The notes under the pieces are model-generated. The model did no database searches. It saw only the letters and a list, made by a program, of their open reading frames with translations, and was not told where the DNA came from. 64,000 nucleotides of DNA from positions 227,760,915-227,824,914 of the forward strand of contig NC_081410.1 in NCBI RefSeq assembly GCF_030272615.1, read 5' to 3'. The position numbers and the translations under genes are program-made. Shown in pieces: positions 23,760 to 33,542 of the stretch. Source of the stretch: Cryptomeria japonica. Its lineage: Eukaryota > Streptophyta > Pinopsida > Cupressales > Cupressaceae. The first letter of the stretch is position 1. Every line of letters begins with the position of its first letter.

Positions 23760-24330
23760 TTTTGTTGAGCCTGGCCATTTTTATCAAGCTCGCCCTCAAA
23801 AGAGGGTTTATGTTGAGATCAATTTAGCTGGTGATCAAAGATACTATTGATATTCAAATTGGTGGTATGTGTTATACCCAGAAGGTGCTTAATTTGAATC
23901 TATTGACTACTTGTTTCCATTGTCAATCTTCGGAATACAAGATTAAGGACTGCCACAACCACAGTCACAATCATAACCAGTGCAAACGCATGCGCAAACA
24001 CAACCCAAACTATCCTCACATTTCATTGTTTCAAACCCTATTTCTTAAGGGAAGGACAAAGATAATGATAGTGGTTCTCATTCTATTTGGGTTCATACCC
24101 CTCTACATTAACGATTTCAACACAACCTAATACTCTCCATCATTCATGCAACCCTTTTTGGCAAAATGCAGATGGTGATCGTGCTCTTGAAAACCACAAA
24201 GTTCTGACTTTGGTCTTTAGAAAGATTCAGAATTCTTGCAAAATAGTTTCTTCTCTCTTGAGGATGAGGATGGCATGCAAGACATTTATTAATGAATTTC
24301 TTATCGTGGAATGTTCAAATTCTTACTAAC
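23760..24330 (+). pseudogene. LINE P4 ORF1 C-terminal piece
   Basis: Shows KRVYVEINL, a typical strand of DUF4283-type ORF1 proteins, then DIQIGGMCYTQKVLNL and the zinc-knuckle remnant CFHCQSSEYKIKDC, in which the His of CX2CX4HX4C is Tyr. A His-rich stretch follows. Broken by a frame change after the first strand. Confidence 0.65.
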
Positions 24331-24334
24331 CCAG

Positions 24335-25130
24335 TTAGGAAGTATTCTATGTGAGATACTCGGCAAAGATTTCCTAGTTTAGATGTTCTTTGTCTCAGAG
24401 AAATTAAAATTTCTTCGTTTCTCCTTGATGTTGCTTGTGTTATTTGGTTAGTTCGCTTGGTTTTTGCTTCAAACCACGAAATAGGCTAGGGAAGTGTCCT
24501 TACTATTCTTGTGCCGCATTGGGAGTCTTGCATCATGGTGCACAGATCAAATCCTACTCAACGAGTGGTCTAAATCCTTATGTCTGTTGACAATCATTCT
24601 TTTAGTATCATTAATTTTTATGCTTTGAATGATGCTCTTGAGAGATCTTATATGTGGTGGTGGCTTGCTGATTCTTTGTGTGTGATGATTTTAATATGAT
24701 GGAAGCTACCTCTAACGAGGAGGATTTAATTCCTTTTCGTTGCACAGCTGACAAATGGAAGGCATGGTTTTATATGAAAAATAAATTGGGTCTTTATGAC
24801 CCCAATACTGACCTTCGTTGCCCTAATAGTCTTCGGCATACGTGGAGTAATTTTCAAGCCGGTTCTGATAGAATTTTTAAATAGCTTGATCGTGAAATGA
24901 TTACTGCACAATCTTTCTTTTCTTTTGAGATCTGTCATGATCTCATGCTTATGCCTATCTCTAACGTCACTTTGTCAAACCACTTTTACAACCAATTTAT
25001 TATTGTTTGGCAAGTTGGTAATATTCGCCCACCTAGACTCGGTTTTTTTTAACACTTCTTTGTTGACTCATCCCTCCACAGTGGCTCACATTCAGCGGGT
25101 TTGGAATCTTGAAAGTTGTCCTACTTAGTC
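24335..25130 (+). pseudogene. LINE P4 ORF2 endonuclease, broken
   Basis: Endonuclease remains: LCLREIKISSFLLDVACV, a DDFNMMEATSNEEDLIPF string at 24681-24734 (GDFNMVE-type motif with G changed), WSNFQAGSDRIFK, then LDREMITAQSFFSFE and ISNVTLSNHF. Stops separate the pieces. Confidence 0.65.
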
Positions 25131-25499
25131 ACATAGGTGGATTGACTAGTGCAATGAGGTTATCTAGTGCAGGATACATTTTCTCAAAATTTATGGCCAA
25201 CAGCTTGCCAATTTCCACTGTCGGTCATATGAAGCCACTATTAGAGATCTCTTCCATGCCATGGATTTGGTTTTTTTGCCAACCCTTTTTCTCCTACTCT
25301 CCATGTTAGGGTTGCAAAACTCTGCCACCAAAAACAAGTTGTTGACAGATTTGTTGCTCGAGGTGCTCAGATAAAAGCCAAACATCACTCGCTTAAGGTT
25401 AGGGACTACACCTCAAAAGAATTTTTTAAGGCTCTTCAAGCCCATCATTCCTCACCTAGCATTAAGAGCATTAAGGAAGGCCATACAACACTCTTTGAG

Positions 25500-26700
25500 C
25501 TACCGAATATTTTGTAGGTGTTTGTGTGTCATTACAAAAAGGACTTCACTACTCAGGACCCTTTCCTGGAAAGTGACAGAGCTCTTCAGGACTGTCTCTC
25601 TATGGTGCCTTCTCATCTTTTTGAGGCCCAAAGATCTTTTTGTGATCAAATGTTCACCATTGATGGTTTTAAGGAAGTACCTTTTTCCATGGTTGATGAC
25701 AAAGCTCCTAGTTGTGATGGCTTTGCTTGTGAATTTTATAAAGCCTTGTGGTCTTGTGTGGGACCTGACTTATTTAAAGTCTATCAAGAAGATTTTAACT
25801 CCCAAACATTAGGATAGTTAATTAACAAGGGTAACATTAAATTCATACCTAAAGTAGGAGCTTCGAAGCACATTTGTAACTGGTGGCCCATCGCTCTCCT
25901 CGATGTCTCGTACAATGTATCTCAAACCATTCGCTTCAAAAATTGGACATCTACTTCAAATTGTGTGTCCTGAGCAAACTAGCTTCATCAAATCTCGATT
26001 TATTCTTGACAATATCATTGATGTCTAAGAGGGTATGGAATGGGCTAGGAAGTTGAAGCAAAATCCCATCTTTGTCAAGATCAACTTTGCCAAAGCTCAT
26101 GACAGAATTTAATGGCCCTTTATTCTTAACAAGTTGCAAGCCCTTGGCTTTGAACCTCATTTTATTGAATCTGTAAACATGCTCTTCGATGATGCATCTG
26201 TGTGCATCACCATAAAAGGTCGTCAGCCTTCTATTTTCAGCTTACACAAATCCATTCACAAGGGTTTCCTTTTGGCTCCCTCTTTGAACGGTTTAGGGGC
26301 TAAAGGTTTCGAGTATCTCCTAGCCAGTGCTATTTCGACAAGTAGAGTCAGGGGGATTGCCCTACTTAATTCACCTTCGCAACTGGTCAATGGCCATTTT
26401 GTTGATGATTTTTTTTTAACTCTCATTGAAGATGAACAAAATGTGTGTGAGGCTCTTTAATGCTTTGATACTTTTTGTTTGGCTTTTGGTTCAACTATAC
26501 AATGGCACAAAACCTGATGTTATCATCAATCCTTTATTCAAGCTCCTTCTTGGATTCTTTATTACAACTGGAAGTGGATTGGTTGTAGAGAAATCTTCAG
26601 ATTTTTGGGTATCCCCTTTGCCTTTTAGGGTCTTTAGTGGATCTCGGGAATGCAATTTTGGCTAGAATTGAGAAAAAACTCTCATATTGGATCACCAAGC
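25500..26700 (+). pseudogene. LINE P4 ORF2 reverse transcriptase, broken
   Basis: RT remains: VDDKAPSCDGFACEFYKALW (the usual KAPGPDG is KAPSCDG), INKGNIKFIPKVGA, WWPIALLDVSYN, and the catalytic box FVDD at 26398-26409 (FVDDFFLTLIEDEQ). Both Asp residues remain but Ala is Val. Frameshifts occur near 25815, 25950 and 26460. Confidence 0.7.
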
Positions 26701-28731
26701 CGCTTCTGTTTGCTAGTAAATTTCAGATTTGTTCTAAGATTCTTGTTGTCACTTGTGTGTATTTCTCCTCTTGATGGGCTCCTTCAAAAGCCTCCTACCA
26801 CAAACTAGAAAATCTTATGCAAGATTTTTTATGGGCCTCTACGGCCTCTTGCACTAGCTTTCTCAAAGTAGCTTGGGAGTTTTGATGTCTCCTCAAGGAT
26901 TATGGTGGACTCAAGTTGTTTTCCACTCATAAGCAAGGTCTTGCTTTATGCGCCATGTGGGTCCTACGTGCAATCTCTGCCATAGAGCCTTGGAAGGTTC
27001 TTCTCAAGAATTGTATTTCTTCAAGGCATCCTATGAAGTGCCCTTCTTGGAAGGGGATAGGGTTTCAAACCCTTTTGGTTATGAAAGAAGTAGTTCAAAT
27101 TGAAAGCACTTTTGTTGCCAAGAGTATTTGGCGTGCCTGGGAAGCTGTCAAACTATGGCTTCACTGGAATGGTTCTAGATTTAGAGATGGGCCCTCTTTT
27201 AATCAACAAAATATATGATGGTCTCCTCTCATTTAGCCTCAAGGGCTCCCTTTGGCTAAAGTGTCTGGGGTTCATGACTTGTGCTTTCATAAGCGTGGCA
27301 TTCACACTCCTTGAGACCTCTTTTCTAGGGTCACCATGACCATTCGTTCTTGGGAGGATATGCAAGCTCAGGAACAGCTCATCCGGCAAGATCAATAGAT
27401 GTTTGATTTGGTCATGATGGCTCTGCCTTTGAATATGCTACACAAGTTGGGTATTCACTCAGTGAAACCCTAGTGGAAAGACTAGCATTGGTATCCCAAA
27501 ACTGCATTTAGTAGTTATAAACCACATCTGAGTTATCATTGATTTTCTATGCACCTTCCCATGGTGCCAATTTTGAACCTATGTTAGCATTTGCAATCTT
27601 CTCCAGCCACTTGGAGATGCATATTTCTTTCTATTTGGTCTTCTATTATTGAACACAAGCTTGCCCATTTTACTTGGTGTATTCTTTTCCAAGGATTGCC
27701 TTTGGGCGCTCGCCTGACACACTTGGGTATTCCTGGCCCACATCACCCTTTCTATGGGCAAAATGAATCTTTCATGCACCTTTTCTGGTTTTGTAGACGC
27801 ACTCAAGCCTTTTGGAGTTGGATCCATGATTTTTTTAGGCCTTTCAAACCTAAGCCTTTTTCTTGGCATATGGCCCTTCTGGAGGATCCTCCTAATTTGG
27901 CATGCTTTTAGGGTGGAGATTCTTTTTTCTCTTTATAAAGAAAAAAATGTTTTTATATTTACTCACAACACTCTTGATGTTAATGTTTCGCTTTATGCTA
28001 AAGCTTGTATTTGTAGTAATATGTTCTCCAAATTCAAGTGCAACCCAACAAGGTTGCTCTAGAGGTGGCCCGCCTTCAGAAGCTTTTGGAACATTAGGGT
28101 AATGCTCCTTTTACAATTGCCAAAGTGCCTCCTAACACCTCAAATTCTCAAGACCAGTCTGTAGCTTGCAATCACCAACGTGGTCAAAGCTCCTCAACTC
28201 GTTGTTCTTAGACCTCGTGGTCACAAGCCCATTGCTAGTCTAGTGGCGGTCGTGAATTCAATAGGATGTGCTCCTCTTCCCCAATCCATGGGGTGGGGGG
28301 GTGGGTCTGCCTCTGACTAGGGTTTGGGTGATGTGGCTTTGCCCGCTGGTGGTGCTAGTGGTTGTCTTGCTACTAGAGATGGCAATGTTTGCCCAATTAT
28401 TCTAAGGCATTTGCATGCCTTGAGTTGGCTATTTCTTTACCTTGCAAAGATGAAGACAAGGAGGATATTGCTACTAATGAGAGTTGGTCCCTCCCGGATG
28501 ACACTCCTAGCCCTGTTGGTGTATGGGGATCCAAGGATGACAAAGATCCACCTCACCCTCCATGAACCACTGCTCTAGGCATGTAGCAACTTTTATTATT
28601 GCTTTTGTTATTTTGTCTCCAACCTCTACCTATTTGGATCATGAGGGGTAATCTTGTAATCCCCTTCCTTTTTTTGTGAATAGTGTACTTTAATTTATAT
28701 TAATGGTAATGGTTGTTATTCATCAAAAAAA
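26640..28731 (+). pseudogene. LINE P4 ORF2 C-terminal part, zf-RVT-like, and 3' tail
   Basis: After the RT: LGNAILARIEKKLSYWITK, VLRAISAIEPWKVLLKNCIS (compare DGMEPWKVLIRNNI of P2), then a zf-RVT-like region AHFTWCILFQGLPLGARLTH ... HLFWFCRRTQAFWSWIHDFF at 27660-27840. Beyond 27910 the text is low complexity with no RNase H seen, ending in a short A-run. Confidence 0.6.
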
Positions 28732-29776
28732 ATCACAATTTACTGAATTTTTTTTGTTAATTTGCACAAGAAATCATTGGTGAATTGAATCAGTTCTCAT
28801 TTGTCTCGGTTTGCTCCTAAAACACCCCTGACTTATAACATATGTGGAGATATTACTTAATTTATTTTAAAATTTAATTATTTTCACTAGTTAGAATGAG
28901 TAATTAGTAGAGATGGTTTATCAATTTGATATTATTAAAATTGAAATGATATTATGAAATTTGTGTTATACATAAAAAGGGTCAAGAAAAGGAAAACCTA
29001 GCAGGTACTACCAAATATTGAAGAGTAGATTAGAAGAACTTGAAAGAGATTCAATACCAAAGGCTTGAAGAGATAAGCTCTACATCAAACTTCATCAAAT
29101 AGGGAACTGTGATTTCTATATAGGTGGCTCATTAATTTAATATGAGAAAAAAGAGTTTTATAATTTTGTCATGAAGATAAGCAAAACAACTCACATACAA
29201 ATAGCTACTTTAAAGTAAAATCTACACCATCTAAATTTGAAAAATTATAGAAATATTCTCTCAAAAATTAGGTTTATAGTTTTAGAAAGAAAGACTAATT
29301 TCCCCCAACTTAGACAAATCTAGGAAAATTAAGGGGGAAAAAAGCATAAAGATAGCTTTTGTGAATGTTTTCTTTAAAAATCCAAAAAATAAAACTATTA
29401 GCATGTATATGCTTAAACCTTGCCTCTAAAATTTTTCTAATTTACACATTTGGTTGAAAATAATAATAATAAATTATTATAAATAATACATACATGTATA
29501 TGTGTATATATCAATGATGTAGATATACATAATTTAGATAAATTAATAGCATTTAAGTATATTAAAACTGATCTATTATTTTATAATCTCATGAATTTCT
29601 CATATTCATTTAAAATCGATATTTATTTATCTATTATTTATTCTATTATATAGAAATGTGTGCGTGTGTGTGTGTGTGTTGTGTATATATATATATAAAA
29701 ATATCATTGTCAGAAGGGGGTTGTGGCTACTTATAACAAGTCATGACCTACTATACAAATCGTCCCTTATAGGGGT

Positions 29777-29798
29777 GTGACTTGCATATGCAAGTCAC
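29777..29798. repeat. Perfect 22-bp palindrome
   Basis: The half-site GTGACTTGCAT is followed directly by its reverse complement. GGGG and CCCC extend it on either side with one unpaired base. It lies in a 150-bp GC-richer island between two TA microsatellites. Confidence 0.85.
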
Positions 29799-29845
29799 CC
29801 CACTCAAAGTGGCGAGCCAAACCCTTTACAAGACCACGACCCATG

Positions 29846-29846
<1 letters not shown>

Positions 29847-29895
<49 letters not shown>
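29847..29895. repeat. (TA)n microsatellite
   Basis: An uninterrupted TA run of 49 bases. Confidence 0.95.
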
Positions 29896-29897
<2 letters not shown>

Positions 29898-30368
29898 TAT
29901 TTTAAAAAATATTTTTTTCATGGTCAACCACACATATCACATAGTAAACATATAATTGCATTGATATACATTTATATTAAAAAATGTTCAAACATATATA
30001 AGAATTGAAGTTAAGAGTAAGACGAGAATTATTTGCAAAAATATGTATATAAGTAAATCAATTATTACAATTTAGTGTTCAGATCTGAAGGCCCTTTAAC
30101 ACAGATGATGGTAAAGTGGATTTGGTTATATGATTGTGTTCTAAACTCAATATTTCTTCATATTCCTATTTATGCCAATGAACTAAGTAGAAACATAAAT
30201 GTAGGATTTGTAATTACATAATTCACTTCTCATCAAACAAATTGGAAAGAGGAAAATAAATGATAATAGAAACATATGAAAAATGGTTTTTACAATGGTA
30301 AGACACAGAGATAAAATAGGAAGGGCTCACTTGATGAAACTCCTAATAAACACACTGTTAAGAAATGA

Positions 30369-30379
30369 AGTATGGTTGT
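30369..30379. repeat. Target-site duplication of LINE P2, left copy
   Basis: AGTATGGTTGT here recurs at 36608-36618, right after the LINE P2 poly(A). Confidence 0.85.
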
Positions 30380-30652
30380 TTTCAAAAGTTCTAATGATAG
30401 GATGCGAAATATTGCGAATTTGGCGATTGCGAAGTAGGTCAACGGCGAAAGTCAGTGCGACCCTGTTGATGTGGACGCCCCCTGCGCACGTAGGCCAGAA
30501 ACTGTGGTGGAGGAGACCGCTCTCCTCCACGTGGTTTGAGATTCCTTTCTTGCCTTGTCATTTACTTTTCTTCAATTGTCTTTGCTTGCTAGTTGCCTGC
30601 GCTCGCATTTAAGACTGTACTACCATTGCATGAGCATTGCTCTCGACATTTA

Positions 30653-32415
30653 ATGGAGCCTGAAGAGGTTATTGTCCCAGACCCACCGCCTAACCCTAAT
30701 CTCTCGCCGCCAAAACCTAAGTGATCCTTCTCAAACACCGTCGTGGGTCCTAAGGATGGCATTACCTACGATAGGAATGCTAAGTTCGTGGCTGGCTGCG
30801 CTCGACCCGACGGAGAAGGTAAGACCTCGACCATATCCATTGATCTCTCCTCCATTTCACCTAATGATGCTATGTCTAAAGAAATTTTGCTTGAGAAGAA
30901 TAGACTTGAAAACACAGCAATCTTCTTTGCCGCTGTAGACGTAGAAAAATCCCCCCCCCCCGCAAATTCTTAGACGATTGGTTTTATAATTTTTGGAATA
31001 TTCAACTTGGCTTCAGATTTTCGTTCTGTAGACAAATTCATAAGGGTTTGTTTATTATCTTTTTCACCTCTCATGAAACAGGTTGAGGTCCTAAAAAAAC
31101 AATATTGGGCCATAGGGAACACCTCCTCCTATGCCCTAGCTTAGTCGCCTGAAGCCATCAATGAGGAAACTATGGCTCTCTCATGCCCTAGGTGGCTTCT
31201 ACTCAAAAATGTCCTGCCATTCTTATGGCGCTTCCTACCTCAAATCATCAACCTGTGGGTAAATTTGTCAGGATGGACGATTCAAACAAACTTATCCCCC
31301 ATCTTGATGCTAGAATGTTGGTTTCAATCAAGCCGGGAATTGATATACCTGATACCCTGAATCTTACAATTGAAAACGAGGTGTATTCATGCCCTCTAGA
31401 AACCCTAGGAGGGCTAAATGAGTGCTTTCTATGCAAAAACGAAGGACACCAACGTAAAAATTGCCCTATTATTAAGAAAAGAACTGTTGAAACCAAGGCA
31501 GATCCCACCAAGGGTGACCCCCGAATTCCTAAAAGCACCGATTTAATTCCGCCGGTGAATGGACCCGATACCACCCCTTCGCCTGCTAACAACCCCCCTA
31601 GAACTAGTAATCCGTTTAATGGGGCGGTTGGGTGTGAAAACCCTGCCAATGTCGGCCCCCTCCAACCCACGCCCACCCCCCCTGTTTCCTCTGCCATGGA
31701 CACCACCGAACCCCCCTTCGATGATGGCTTCCAATTAGCCATCAGTAAGAAACGCCGAAGGAAAAATGTGCAAGAGTTGGCGGTTGATAAAATACGATCT
31801 GGAATTAAACAGAGTAACTCTAGGAAGAATGGCTCCTCCCATTCTTCGGGTGCCTGCCAAACCTCGAACCATTTAAACGTCAAGTCTATGATTAAAAACC
31901 TTGAGGGCACCATCCTTGGCAATACTGCTACAGACTCTGGAACTGGGTCTGTTGAAATGACTCATAGACCTGGAACTCCCCTCAGTTCCTCCTCTACGAT
32001 TCCCCTTTTTTCACCTCCTCTGGGTCTCGATAGCACTACTGACAAGTGTGGTGTCCCTAAGGTGTTTAATGAAATTGATGACTCTTGCATTATCCAAATC
32101 ATTCCTGCTAACACTACGACTGCCCCTAAGATGCTCCCTAATGCGCTCCTTTCCATCAATTCAACACCTGAGTCTTGCACAGACTATAGTAAATCGAGTC
32201 CCCTAGGCCAGAATGGGGAAGGGAACATTGATCCCCTGACTGGTTCCGCCCCTAGTGAGGAGGAGGAAGACCAATTGGATCAGTGCTCCATGACCAAGAA
32301 AAAAGGGAGACCCTTCGGCTCCAAGAATAAGAAGAAGGGGATTAATCCCCCCACAATCCCTGACATTCCCTCCAGCTCTAAGGCTGTCAGCTACTCCTTA
32401 ACCCCCTCTCATTAA
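30653..32415 (+). pseudogene. LINE P2 ORF1 (DUF4283-like, CCHC), frameshifted
   Basis: RNA-binding ORF1 of a plant LINE, likely start ATG at 30653 (MEPEEVIVPDPPPNPNLSPP). DUF4283-like region: LENTAIFFAAVDVEKS, FLDDWFYNFWNIQLGFRFSF, KKQYWAIGNTSSYALA, CPRWLLLKNVLPFLWRFLPQ, then KFVRMDDSNKLIPHLDARML. Zinc knuckle CFLCKNEGHQRKNC (CX2CX4HX4C) at about 31420-31461. Then a Pro/Ser-rich tail with basic clusters (KKRRRKN; KKKGRPFGSKNKKKG). Breaks: an 11-C run at 30951-30961 shifts the frame, TAG near 31142, and another shift near 31255. From 31260 to 32415 the frame is open. Confidence 0.85.
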
Positions 32416-32417
32416 TG
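32413..32417 (+). promoter_or_regulatory. TAATG stop-start junction of ORF1 and ORF2
   Basis: The ORF1 stop TAA (32413-32415) shares its last A with the ORF2 start ATG (32415-32417). The overlapping UAAUG is known from the SART1 LINE as a translational coupling site; use here is inferred. Confidence 0.7.
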
Positions 32418-33542
32418 ATGAAGTGTATTTCTTGGAATGTGAGAGGGTTGGAGTCACCCGACAAAAAATTCATCGTGAAAAGATTCCTCGACATATATAA
32501 GAATACGGATTTTCTTCTATTACAGGAACTAAAAGCTACTGATTTTACTCTTGAAACTACACTTGACTATATCTGGAAGGATGCCATTAAAGTCTGTTCT
32601 AATCACCCCAGAGGCAAGGGTGGGGTTGGACTCTTTATCAATCCCAAGTGGTCCAATCTCATTACCGACAAGGGCATCTCCCCATGCAATAGAGTTGTCT
32701 GGAGCTCCATCAATCTGAAAGGTACACACTTTGGGATCTGTTTTGTGTATGTTGCTAATGATTATATAGATAGGATTGTTTTATGGGATTGGCTTAGATC
32801 TCTCCCAGACATCCCCTGGATAATTGCGGGGGACTTCAACATGGTTGAAAATAACTTTGACAAAACTGGTGGCCTACCCTTCACATGGAACAATTCGGAA
32901 AGAGAACACTGGAACGGGCTGAAACTACACAAATCCTTGTTTGATCCAATGGAGGATCTTGGACATTCCCCCCTCGACTTGTGGCATTCCTGGTGTAACT
33001 ACCAGAAGGGAGAGGGTAGAATTTACTCTAGATTGGACCGATTATACGCTAATAAAGAGAGCTTTTCCTTCCTTCCTGATGCCCAAGGCAGGCTTGTTTC
33101 TGTTCGGCCTACGTCCATGTCCAACCACCACCCTGTTATGGCTCTTATTAATATTCGGAATATTATGAGTACCCAAGTCAATAATTCCAGTAAAGTTTTG
33201 CTTAACACCTCCCTCCTTAAGGATCAGGATGTCTTGATCGCCCTACATCTTATCAGACTCCTTAACTGTCGGAACAATCTCCTCCCTTCTCATATTGATA
33301 GATGGAACCTTAATGTGAAATCCTGGCAAAAAACCCTTCAGACTATAGGGCAAAAAAAGGCAAAAGACTTCGGATTTGCTGAGAAAACGCTCACCAGGCA
33401 GCTCCATTCCCTTGAACTTGATATCCAAAATAACCCTAGTTGCGCTCACAAGGCTACTCAGGTTGCACATGCTAGAGAAGCTCTTAGAAAACACCAGCAA
33501 GTTAAGATCTGGGGGGCTATGGTGAGGGCTCGCACCCACTAG
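32415..33542 (+). pseudogene. LINE P2 ORF2, endonuclease part (open for 375 codons)
   Basis: N-terminal EEP-type endonuclease that nicks target DNA for target-primed reverse transcription. Motifs: CISWNVRGL (metal-binding Asn), LLLQELKA (Glu), VYVANDY, GDFNMVE near 32829 (catalytic Asp/Asn), RIYSRLDRLYANKESFSFLP and SNHHPV, where the usual SDHxP has Asn for Asp. A spacer with CHITKK-type basic residues leads toward the RT. The frame is open to TAG at 33540-33542 (CACTAG, a Trp codon by alignment) and continues in the same frame afterwards. Confidence 0.88.

Larger units (their letters stand above)
23736..28731 (+). mobile_element. LINE P4 (plus), decayed, ends in A8
   Basis: Plus-strand LINE starting inside ORF1 right where M1 ends (head-to-head) and finishing in ATTCATCAAAAAAAA at 28731. 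Order: ORF1 end with zinc knuckle, endonuclease, RT with FVDD, zf-RVT-like region and a long 3' part. Its peptides differ clearly from P1/P2 and P3, so it is another lineage. No target-site duplication was identified; boundaries are approximate. Confidence 0.75.
28732..30368. other. AT-rich spacer with simple repeats
   Basis: No gene seen. Contains a (TG)n/(TA)n stretch at 29657-29696, a 22-bp perfect palindrome at 29777-29798 and a (TA)n run of 49 bp at 29847-29895. Confidence 0.6.

Noticed and set aside
31248..31922. Minus-strand open frame of 224 codons
   Set aside because: Shadow of the open, proline-rich ORF1 of LINE P2; no domain, and the plus frame has the zinc knuckle.
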